Source: Halichondria panicea (taxonomy: Eukaryota > Porifera > Demospongiae > Suberitida > Halichondriidae). From it: a stretch of DNA of 64,000 bases. Under the pieces are notes generated by a model that was given only the letters and a program-made list of their open reading frames with translations, was not told the DNA's origin and ran no database searches. A program made the translations under genes and the position numbers. Location of the stretch: NCBI RefSeq assembly GCF_963675165.1, contig NC_087386.1, positions 2,005,669-2,069,668 on the forward strand, written 5' to 3'. Positions 55,021 to 64,000 of the stretch are shown here, piece after piece. Position 1 is the stretch's first letter. Every line of letters begins with the position of its first letter.

Positions 55021-57086
55021 TATAGAAGCAGCAGCTAAACTTTTTCTCGATTGAAAGTTTCAACTGTAAATCATCACTTCCAAACGGTTACAGCACTACA
55101 AAAATGAAGACAGTAGTCATTTTTTTGCCTTTTAGCTGGCATTGTCTGTATTGGAACCGCTATAGCGGAACGGTTATCAGCCTGAGTGATGCTGACAAGT
55201 CATTGATCGTCAAGGCTCACAATGATATCCGTAGTGATGTGTCCCCTACTGCAGCCAATATGGTTAAACTTGTAAATCAATATATACATACACACACACA
55301 CACAACCACCCCCTCATGCACACACACATGCACTCACATGCAGGAGTGCTTCCCAATATTGCACACACACAAGCTGAAAAGTGCACATATGCTCACAGCG
55401 ACAAAACTGAAAGAAACAAAGCAGGAGCTCCTTCTTTCTCTTCAGTCGTTGAAAACATCTTAGCAGGCATTTTCAACAAATTTAAATTGACTATCAGTTT
55501 TTTGTCGACTACTGGGGGACAGAAAAGCAGCACTATAGTTACCCCAATTGTGACTCGGGCAAAGTGTGTGGTCATTACACCCAGGTAAGATGTGAGATAT
55601 ACGTGTATACCATGCATGTATATATATAGGGAGGTATATATAAATTATAGGCATGATATTGTAATTTACATGTAGATAGCCTGGGCCAAAACAACCCACG
55701 TTGGATGTGCCGTTGCCGACTGTCCTTATATTATGGATGACCGTTTAACAATATTTGTGTGCAACTATGGACCGGCGTGAGTTATTCATCATTTTACATT
55801 TGTTTTTCATTATTTTGCATTGCTCGTCTATTTCTATATACGTATTTATAGCATTATAACATTTATAAGGCTCTAAAAGAAACCATTCGTTTCAATGCAG
55901 GGGTAACGTTGGTGGAGAGAAACCGTACATACAAGGATCCTCGTGCAGCCAGTGTCCAGCTGGCTTAAACACGTGCAGTAATAAATTGTGCACTTCTGAT
56001 TCAACTGTTGAATTGCACATGCAACCATTAGTCTCTGCACATGCAGTGATCATGTCTGCACAAACCATTAATCTCTGCACATGCAGTGATCATGTCTGCA
56101 CATGCAACCATTAGTCTCTGCGTGTGCAGTGATCATGTCTGCACATGCAACCATTAGTCTGTGCACATGCAGTGATCATCAATTAATTGAACCCAAGGTG
56201 TACTAGCCTCGAATCCCTAACCCTAAGCTTATCTCCGTTGAAGGACCAGCCATCACACCATCAAACGTTAAACATTCACAACATGTAGCCACGAGGGCAA
56301 AATTCTACTGCGCATGCCCATATGGAGAGCCGCAAAATCAGCTAAGAAAAAGGACATAATTATAATTATTATCACTGCAGACACTAATGGTTAAGGTTGC
56401 ATGTGCAGAGACTAATGGTTGCATGTGCAGACATGATCACTGCATGTGCAGAGACTAATGGTTGCATGTGCAGACATGATCACTGCATGTGCACAGACTA
56501 ATGGTTGCATGTGCAGACATGATCACTGCATGTGCAGAGACTAGTGGTTGCATGTGCAGAGATTAATGGTTGCATGTGCAGACATGATCACTGCACACAC
56601 AGAGACTAATGGTTGCATGTGCAGACATGCATGATCACTGCATAAGGCGATCATTGCACGTGCATGCTATCTCAGTATATTCACACCAGGACACGCCTAT
56701 GTACATGCAGACATTGTTATTGAAACACACGGCGCGCCATAAGTGCGTAAAAAAAAATTATGTTCAGACTCCGTCCTTTGTGAATTTTCGTCAGTTAAAA
56801 AAACAGGATATGACGTCATCAAATAATGAGTAATGAAGACCTCCCTCCCTCATCGGGGTTGAGCTAGTATTCTCATCTGAAACAAGTATGCAACTATAAC
56901 AGTGGCCTAACCTTGGTAAACCAGTGCTAGTACACACCATAATTATAGTTGGCATATATATATAATTATATATAGATACGCCAATAGTAAATTTCTGTTA
57001 TTCTCCTCACAGACACCTCTTCCAGTCAAGAGGCCTTCATTCAACTCATCATGAACATGATGGAGGCCGAGAGAGAAAGGGAATGA
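55021..57086 (+). pseudogene. CAP/CRISP-like secreted protein, copy 2 (multiple lesions)
   Basis: Exons correspond to 55104-55271, 55344-55584, 55676-55776, 55901 to about 56008 and 57013-57086. Lesions: the signal peptide is scrambled by small indels, exon 2 has a 10-bp deletion and a 5-bp gain (net frameshift), the exon 4 donor is replaced by a satellite array, and the TATA box reads TATAGAAG (55021-55028). Confidence 0.85.
56009..56650. repeat. Two satellite arrays in inverted orientation
   Basis: A unit of about 43 bp containing tgatcatgtctgcacatgca is repeated about four times to 56180. After a 200-bp spacer it appears about five or six times in the opposite orientation (56395-56650). 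The array begins inside the last CAP coding stretch of copy 2. Confidence 0.9.
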
Positions 57087-57535
57087 AACAATGTCGTAGC
57101 TATGAACATATGAACATGAAGTTAGTGAGTAGCTGTATACCAATTAGTGGTTTGTAGTTCCGAAACACATGGTAGGATCAGTCGTGCGTATAGTTTCTTT
57201 TTAGTTCATATCATTTAATTGCAGTGTAGCTGTTCTAACCGATACAATGATTGTTCTCTAGTTTGGTTGACCTTGAATTTAGTACATAAATGCTGATAAT
57301 ACTTATTGTAGCTTTATGTCAATATTCTCAAAGTTGAGTGCAGATGATGATTGGCTTTGTGCGTGGTGTGTGTCTGAGTGCATATGATGGGATTTTAATG
57401 ATCTGATGTGTTTGTTGGGTCCATATGTCGTTCCACTGAATTATAACAACTGCTAGTAATACAATCTTTCTGTGTACGTGTGTTATTACATGAGATGCAG
57501 CGTCTCAGTCGATTAATTGCTGGCGGTCATTCAGT

Positions 57536-57543
57536 TATAAAAG
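57536..57543 (+). promoter_or_regulatory. TATA box of CAP copy 3
   Basis: TATAAAAG 83 bp before the ATG, within about 130 bp conserved among the CAP copies. Confidence 0.8.
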
Positions 57544-57618
57544 CAGCAGCTAAAATTTTTCTCGATTCAAAGTTTCAACTGCAAATCATCACTTCCAAAC
57601 GGTTACAGCACTACCAAA

Positions 57619-58744
57619 ATGAAGACAGGAGTCATTTTTTGTTGCCTTCTAGCCGGCATTGTCCTCTGTATTGGAACGGCTAGCGGAACGGTTGTCAGCC
57701 TGAGTGATGCTGACAAGTTATTGATCGTCAAAACTCACAATGATATCCGGAGTGATGTGTCCCCTACTGCAGCCAATATGGTTAAACTTGTAAGTCAATA
57801 CACACACACAACCACCCCCTCACACACACACACACACACACATGCAGGAGTGGAGCGATGTGCTTGCCAATATTGCACACACACATGCTGAAAAGTGCAC
57901 ATTTGCTCACAGCGACAGAACTGAAAGAAACAAAGCAGGAGCTCCTTCTTTCTCTTCAGTCGGTGAAAACATCTTAGCAGACGTTTTCTACAAAATCGAC
58001 TATCAGTTTTTTGTCAACGATTGGGGATCAGAAAAGCAGCATTATAGTTACCCCAATTGTAACTCAGGCGAAGTGTGTGGTCATTACACCCAGGTAAGAT
58101 GTGAGATATACGTGTATATACCATGCATGTATAGGGAGGTATATATAGCATGATATTATAGTTTACATGTAGATAGCCTGGGCCGAAACAACCCATGTTG
58201 GATGTGCCGTTGCCGACTGTCCTTTTATTATGGATGACCGTTTAACAATATTCGTGTGCAACTATGGACCGGCGTGAGTGGAGCCTTCATTATTTTGTAT
58301 TGCTCATGTGTAAGGCTCTAATAACGAAACCATTCGTTTCAATGCAGGGGCAACTATCCATACGTACAAGGATCCTCATGCAGCCAGTGTCCAGCTGGCT
58401 TAAACACGTGCAGTAATAAAGTGTGCAGTAATAAATTGTGCACTTCTGGTTCAACTGTTGGTGAGTGGCTTCCTATAAGCTAGCTGCATACACACATTGT
58501 ACATGACCTGTACACTATATATAGCTCCTTACAAATGGTTGCAGGATTGCCATATACTTTAACGTTGGTAACCAACTAGTGCTAGTACACACCATAATTA
58601 TAGTTGGCATATAAATGCGCCAATTTGAAATTGTAGTAAATTTAGTAATGCTCTGTTATTCTCCTCACAGACACCTCTTCCAGTCAAGAGGCCTTCATTC
58701 AACTCATCATGAACATGATGGAGGCTGAGAGAGAAAGGGAATGA
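57619..58744 (+). CDS. CAP/CRISP-like secreted protein, copy 3 (intact)
   Basis: Secreted CAP-superfamily (SCP/TAPS) protein. Exons 57619-57789, 57848-58093, 58173-58273, 58348-58460 and 58671-58744 give 234 residues with all phases consistent. Signal peptide about 1-21. The CAP domain has GHYTQIAW at about 135-142 and FVCNYGPAGNY at about 166-176, matching the two CAP signatures, and GENI as the usual acidic site. A cysteine-rich stretch (CSQCPAGLNTC) like a CRISP hinge follows, then an unusual charged tail ending EAERERE. It is the only copy of the cluster that reads through. The substrate and role are unknown; family members range from sterol or lipid binding to defence. Confidence 0.88.
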
Positions 58745-59209
58745 AACAATGTCGTAGCTATGAACATATGAACATGAAGTTAGTGAGTAGCTGTATACCA
58801 ATTAGTGGTTTGTAGTTCCAAAACACATGGTATAGGATCAGTCATGCGTATAGTTTCTTCTTAGTTCATATCGTTTAATTGCAGTGTAGCTGCTCTAACC
58901 GATAGAATAATTATTCTCTAGACCTTGAATTTAGTACATAAATGCTAATATAATACTTATTGTACATGTAGCTTTGTGTCAATATCTCAAAGTTGAGTAG
59001 TGCGGATGATTGGCTTTGTGCGTGGTGTGTGTCTGAGTGCATATGATGGGAGCTATGTGTGGTTAATGATCTGATGTGTTTGTTGGATCCATACATCGTT
59101 CCACTGAATTAACAACTGCTCGATTGCTAGTAATACAATCTTTCTGTGTACGCGTGTTATTACATAAGATGCAGCGCCTCAGTCGATTAATTGCTGGCGG
59201 TCATTGAGT

Positions 59210-59217
59210 TATAAAAG
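59210..59217 (+). promoter_or_regulatory. TATA box of CAP copy 4
   Basis: TATAAAAG 83 bp before the ATG, the same spacing as in copy 3. Confidence 0.8.
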
Positions 59218-59292
59218 CAGCAGCTAAACTTTTTCTCGATTCAAAGTTTCAACTGCAAATCATCACTTCCAAACGGTTACAGCACTACGAAA

Positions 59293-59484
59293 ATGAAGAC
59301 AGGAGTCATTCTTTGTTGCCTTCTAGCCGGCATTGTCCTCTGTATTGGAACGGCTAGCGGAACGGGTGTCACCCTGAGTGATTGTGACAAGTCAGTGATC
59401 ATCAAAACTCACAATGATATCCGGAGTGATGTGTCCCCTACTGCAGCTAATATGGTTAAACTTGTAAGTCATGCAACACACATG

Positions 59485-59524
<40 letters not shown>

Positions 59525-60471
59525 CCACCCCCTCACACACACTCACATGCAGGAGTGGAGCGAGGTGCTTGCCAAGATTGCACAAACACATGCTAAAAAG
59601 TGCACATATCGTTTATAGCAACAGAGCTGAGAGAGACAAAGCAGCAGCTCCTTATTTCTCTTCAGTCGGTGAAAACATCGTAGCATTCTCTGGAAGTATC
59701 GACTATCAAAATTTTATTGACTACTTGAGGAGAGAAAAGCAGCATTATAGTTACCCCATTTATAACTCAGGCAAAGACTGTAGTCATTACAAGCAGGTGA
59801 GATGTGAGATGTACCTGTACCATGTACATGTATATGTTATAGGGAGGTATAGCATGCATAATTATAATTGTGATTTACATGTATACAGATAGCCTGGGCC
59901 ACTACAACCCACGTTGGATGTGCCACTGCCCTCTGTCCTTCTGTCGGTATGAATGTTTTCATATGCAACTATGGACCATTGTGAGTGGAGTCTGCATTGC
60001 TCATCTATCTCTATATAGATATAATTATGTATTATTATAACTCTAATAACGAAAAACCATTCGTTTTCAATGCAGGGGTAACTATCAGGGAGTCAATCCA
60101 TACGTACAAGGATCTTCGTGCAGCCAGTGTCCAGCTGGTTTTAACACGTGCAGTAATAAATTGTGCTCTTCTGCATGGTTCAACTGTTGGTTAGTGGCTT
60201 CCTAAGCTAGCTGCATACATTGTACATGACCTGTATACACTATATAGCTCCTTACAAATGGTTGCAGGATTGCCATACTTTAACCTTGGTAAACCAGCGC
60301 TATATATAGTACCAGGAGTACATAGTTGGCATATAGTTACGCCAATTTGAAATTGTAGTAAATTTAGTAATGCTCTGTTATTCTCCTCACCTCACAGACA
60401 CCTCTTCCAGTCAAGAGGCCTTCATTCAACTCATCATGAACATGATGGAGGCTGAGAGAGAAAGGGAATGA
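59293..60471 (+). pseudogene. CAP/CRISP-like secreted protein, copy 4 (frameshifted, diverged)
   Basis: Exons correspond to 59293-59463, 59553-59796, 59889-59980, 60076 to about 60190 and 60398-60471. One extra base near 59612 in exon 2 causes a stop. Two extra bases near 60174 shift exon 4, and its donor reads gttagt instead of gtgagt. CAP motif 1 is changed to SHYKQ. Promoter and signal peptide are intact. If the single-base insertion is a sequencing error, it could be a diverged gene with an altered C-terminus. Confidence 0.75.
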
Positions 60472-60839
60472 AACAATGTCGTAGCTATGAACATATGAAC
60501 ATGAAGTTAGTGAGTAGCTGTACACCAATTAGTGGTTTGTAGTTCCGAAACACATGGTAGGATCAGTCATGCGTATAGTTTCTTCTTAGTTCATATCGTT
60601 TAATTGCAGTGTAGCTGCTCTAAACCGATGTATAGATCCACCTGCGTACTAAAAGACTGCACTAACACTAGCACTACATTGGCTATAGCTGTAGTGCATA
60701 CGTGCTGGGCTGAACATAAGTTTGGGGGTTCTAAAAAATGTGCCACTCAAAAGCGGAATTAATTTTTTCTGGCGCTGTAATTACATCAATTACGATACTT
60801 TTACAATGGTGCCCATTTCATTGCCCCTCCCCCTCTCAG

Positions 60840-61174
60840 TCCATCCTAGTTGACCTCGGCTGGGACCTCCTCTCTCTCCTCACCTCACCCCATGACTGTC
60901 TGTGTGTGAGACTGACGCCAGGTGGTCGCTGGTGGACAAGATCGTAGAGGTACGGCCACTCAAATCACATGACTAGATACTATGTAAACTCCCCCTCTGC
61001 AGCTCGGCTCCCCTAAAGAGATGTGTCTGTCTGTACTGGAACAGGTGGACTCACTGGCCTCTTTTGCTCACCTATTACTTGTGGAGGAGATAATGCATCG
61101 TATCTACCAGTTGTGCTGAGCCAGCAGTTTCTCCTCTCACTGTGTTCGGCTCATGTGATCACTTTGTTAGAAAG
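60840..61174 (+). pseudogene. Glomulin fragment (exons 3, 4 and 8 fused), copy C
   Basis: Exon 3 copy (60840-60949) has 5 extra bases. Exon 4 copy starts at 61003 and after ggtggactcact jumps into exon 8 sequence (ggcctcttttgctcacctat), ending at the exon 8 donor (61174). Exons 5-7 are missing. Intron-8-like sequence follows. Confidence 0.92.
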
Positions 61175-61208
61175 GTAAGTGTTGTGTAAGATAACCAATG
61201 ATAGCTGG

Positions 61209-61413
61209 TACCGTATATAGCGCAACATTTTCGAGGGGCTTAATTTTCGCTGTTTTCGTGGGTTAGCAATCCTACACAAAAATTAAGTCCTAATTATCTG
61301 CTATAACGTGCAAAGATTAAAGGCGTGGCTTCCGGTAAGCATTGTGCAACGAAATGCTTTTAGAGGCCATTCCACAAAATATAAGTGCTTCGAAAATTTC
61401 GCACTATATGGTA
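61209..61413. mobile_element. MITE (TACCGTATAGC family, same subfamily as 46184)
   Basis: Left end taccgtatatagcgc, right end gcactatatggta. Interior matches the element at 46184-46397 in inverted orientation. Confidence 0.75.
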
Positions 61414-61856
61414 AATCGGTGTTGTCTTGTCATACTTCTAAAGTTCCTCTATAAGTATTATAGTTGTTTGTGTTCCTAATAAATCTCCATGCACTTCTGT
61501 ATAATAATGTTATACACGTAAAATTTCGAAATGCATGGCCAAAAATATAGTTTCCCTTAGTTTATGTAACTGCTATAGCAATTGCTCTAGCTCTTGTTTG
61601 GTTGACCTTAATTACTGTTTGAGATACGATAGCTTCATGTCAATTAAGCCATCCTATAACCTGCATGCTCATTCACAAAGCTGGGTGCAGATGAAATGCT
61701 TGTGTGACAGTATTGTGTCTGAGTGCATATAAACGAGTGAACAGCTGTGTATGGTATGTCTTGTGTGTCCAGTGGTGTGCTCTGTATTATTAGCCTTGGC
61801 ATGATGCCCGTACTTTCCCTGGTGACTCCCCTAGTTGCCAGGTTGTCTGGCACATA

Positions 61857-62003
61857 TACCGTATAGTGGGTAATTTTCGTGGGGTAAAAAATTCGTTTAA
61901 CTCGAAAACGGTGATTTTCGGGAGTAAAAATTTTGTTTAGTCCCACGCCTATGTTAAAATTTCGTGGAGGTCAGTTGCCCACAAAAATTACCCGCTATCT
62001 GTA
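61857..62003. mobile_element. 147-bp MITE (TACCGTATAGC family)
   Basis: Ends taccgtatagtgggtaattt and aaaattacccgctatctgta, inverted. Confidence 0.8.
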
Positions 62004-62368
62004 TTGACACAGCTGGCAAAGTACTTGCCCTTAAGCTATAACAGCTACACTATAAACTATCTGTCAGCTGTTAATTGTCTTATACCCATTGTACATAATG
62101 ATTTTCAGTATACTCAATAGTTATTCACCCATGCAGCCATTACGTATAGTAAACTATCAGATAGTAAAATAATGTTGATTTGAGTACATAACACAAAACA
62201 CCTAACAGTCTAATTTGGCAGTAGCTAGAAGAATCATAAATTATGGCTACTAAGCTATCTGTTCTCTCAGTTCAGCCTCTGCTAAACAACTCTGCGAGGA
62301 GTGTTACAATTGTCGGCTTTGAACGTGATGCCGGCCGCTTGACTCCTCATAGCCATCGAGTGTGATCT

Positions 62369-62663
62369 TCAAGAGCTAGTTTCAATTCTCCTAAGAAATC
62401 CTCTCATCTCTCGTACACTTCTTTGCACTTGGGAAATGAAATCTCGTGATGAAAGTTGAAATAAGCTGCGTTGAGCCTCGTTGAGAAGCTAGTTTGCAGT
62501 TGCTTTGAACGTAAAGTTCGGAACTCTTCGGATATTTGATTACTCTTTAATACCTCTTTTGGTTAGTTTTTGAAATATTGATGCTGACATGGAGACTCTC
62601 TCTCTCAGACTTACGTTGCAGATTTTGATTGATATATTGTGGATTCTGTTAGAGCTTTTTATA
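62369..62663 (-). pseudogene. Small TATA-promoted gene remnant, copy C
   Basis: Same layout as copies A and B: TATAAAAAG box, a short frame opening MSASIF that stops early, then the conserved 3' end. Decayed. Confidence 0.35.
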
Positions 62664-62777
62664 GCCTGTTGACAGACCTGGTGTTTCCCTGGTGCTTTCC
62701 CTGGTGATTCCCCAGGTGGCCCCCCTAGTCAGTGTCAGGGGCTTACCCAACCATCTGCTTAAGGATTTTGATTGATA

Positions 62778-63690
62778 TACCGTATAGCGGGTAATTTTCG
62801 GGGGACAAATATTCGTGGTTCAGCAATCTTGAGATATTTCGTGGGTAATATTTTCGTGGTTGGAGTTTGCACTACAGGTAAAGGTAGGCAAGGTCGCTTT
62901 ATTCGTGGTCAGACCTTCAACCACGAAAACCACGAATATTTTGCCCCACGAAAATTACCCTCTACATGTATACGTATTGTGGATTCTGTTACATGTAGAG
63001 CTTTTTATAGCCTGGTGCTTTCCCTGGTGATTCCCCAGGTGGCCCCCCCAGTCAGTGTCAGGGGCTTACCCGATCATCTGCTATCAATAAGTTCTAACAT
63101 TCCCTGGTTGCCAACCAGCTACTGTTACCTGTCCACTGCAGCATTCCAGTACTAATGTTTGTATGCATGTATACATGTACACTGTCCGTAGCAGGCTGCA
63201 TCCAGTCTAGATTACCACACATTTGTGAGTAGTTGTAGAATATTTTGTGATTGTTAAGAAATATATATCATTGTGTATAGGTGAATAAATGAGCTACAAC
63301 GATGTGTACACGGAAAGGAATGCAGTTGTTACACAGCTCACTCGTGCGCATATTGGATATATTGGCTTAGTAGTGCCTTTGCCCTCGGGCCTAAGTCACT
63401 ACTGAGCCAATATATCCCATGTGGCACTCGTGCATGTGTCACAACTATTACATATGGTTGTAGCTGAGTGTCTGCTATTTATAGCCCGGCTGTATAGTCA
63501 CATATACCGTATAGCGGGTAATTTTCGGGGGACAAAATATTCGTGGTTGAGCAGTATTTAGTCATTTCGTGGATAATATTTTCGTGGCTGCTTGCACTGC
63601 AGGTAAAGGTAGGTATGGTCGCTTCATTCGTGGGTAAGATATTCGTGGTCAGACCTTCAACCACGAAAACCACGAATATTTATCTCCACA
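62778..63690. mobile_element. Cluster of three inverted-repeat elements
   Basis: MITE ends at 62778 (taccgtatagcgggtaattt) to about 62974; a hairpin element at about 63326-63449 (arms ggatatattggct and inverse); and another taccgtatagcgggtaattt end at 63506 whose right side is truncated near 63690. No gene seen. Confidence 0.7.
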
Positions 63691-63743
63691 GACTTAATTT
63701 TTGTTCGAGACTTATCTGGGGTGTCTTTCACACATGAATATCT

Positions 63744-63763
63744 GTAGGGTTAGGGTTAGGGTT
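63744..63763. repeat. Short telomere-type repeat
   Basis: Three to four TAGGGT units in the interior of the sequence. The rest of the window to 64000 holds nothing I recognise. Confidence 0.85.
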
Positions 63764-64000
63764 ATCCAATAGAATATTTGCAGTATCATCTGCAGTTCTC
63801 TTTAGCTTGTCTTGCTCCATTGCCACCATTGGCATTGATATATTCACTACTGAATAATTATAAGGGCTCTCTGTAATCAGGACTGCATGAACCACTAATA
63901 AAGCACAGAGCTTGCATTGACTGATTCTAAGTTAATTGTTTTTGCATGATTTACAACTCCTTGCCTTTTATAATGCAGCCTACTCAATGTTGCTGATAAC

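Larger units (their letters stand above)
61430..62665. repeat. Segmental duplication, copy C
   Basis: Same ordered segments as copies A and B, interrupted at 61857-62003 by a MITE. It carries the third small-gene remnant (TATA box 62655-62663, stop at 62369, minus strand). Confidence 0.8.

Overview
The window looks like nuclear DNA of an early-branching animal, most likely a demosponge such as Amphimedon (an inference). It carries compact, intron-rich animal genes (KIF1-type kinesin, Integrator subunit 5, a suppressor-APC-domain protein, bublin, NDOR1, a DHHC enzyme, ribosomal protein eL28, glomulin). Many introns are short GT-AG introns, and the non-coding DNA is full of CA microsatellites and small inverted-repeat elements. 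No bacterial, viral or CRISPR signal was seen. Exon boundaries below were read by hand from splice consensus, reading-frame phase and family similarity; no alignment or search was run.

Layout. 1-15437 (minus): a KIF1-type kinesin-3 with 54 traced exons, whose C-terminus runs off the left edge. 15775-22350 (plus): INTS5 in 21 exons, divergent from the kinesin. 22539-25936 (plus): a SAPCD2-like gene, with an intronless LRAT/NlpC-like gene nested in its last intron. 26049-26489 (minus): bublin (BBLN). 26676-30433 (plus): NDOR1, 13 exons. 30744-31661 (minus): a single-exon DHHC palmitoyltransferase. 31828-32801 (minus): RPL28. 33008-46663 (plus): glomulin (GLMN), 16 exons. Packing is tight from 15 to 33 kb: divergent start codons lie about 190-340 bp apart and convergent ends 110-310 bp apart.

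From 34.6 kb the character changes. GLMN intron 8 is 9.4 kb of repeats and holds a dead CAP-gene first exon. Past the GLMN stop codon there are two broken GLMN fragments (46.8-47.1 kb and 60.8-61.2 kb). Each is followed by sequence related to intron 8, and between them lies a tandem cluster of four CAP/CRISP-like secreted-protein genes (51.4-60.5 kb). Only the third copy reads through intact. The duplicated blocks act as natural empty-site controls, so target-site duplications of several small transposons can be read directly.

The genes are not one pathway. They are mostly housekeeping functions (transport, snRNA processing, cytosolic Fe-S assembly, translation, cullin-ligase control) next to a fast-changing secreted-protein locus.
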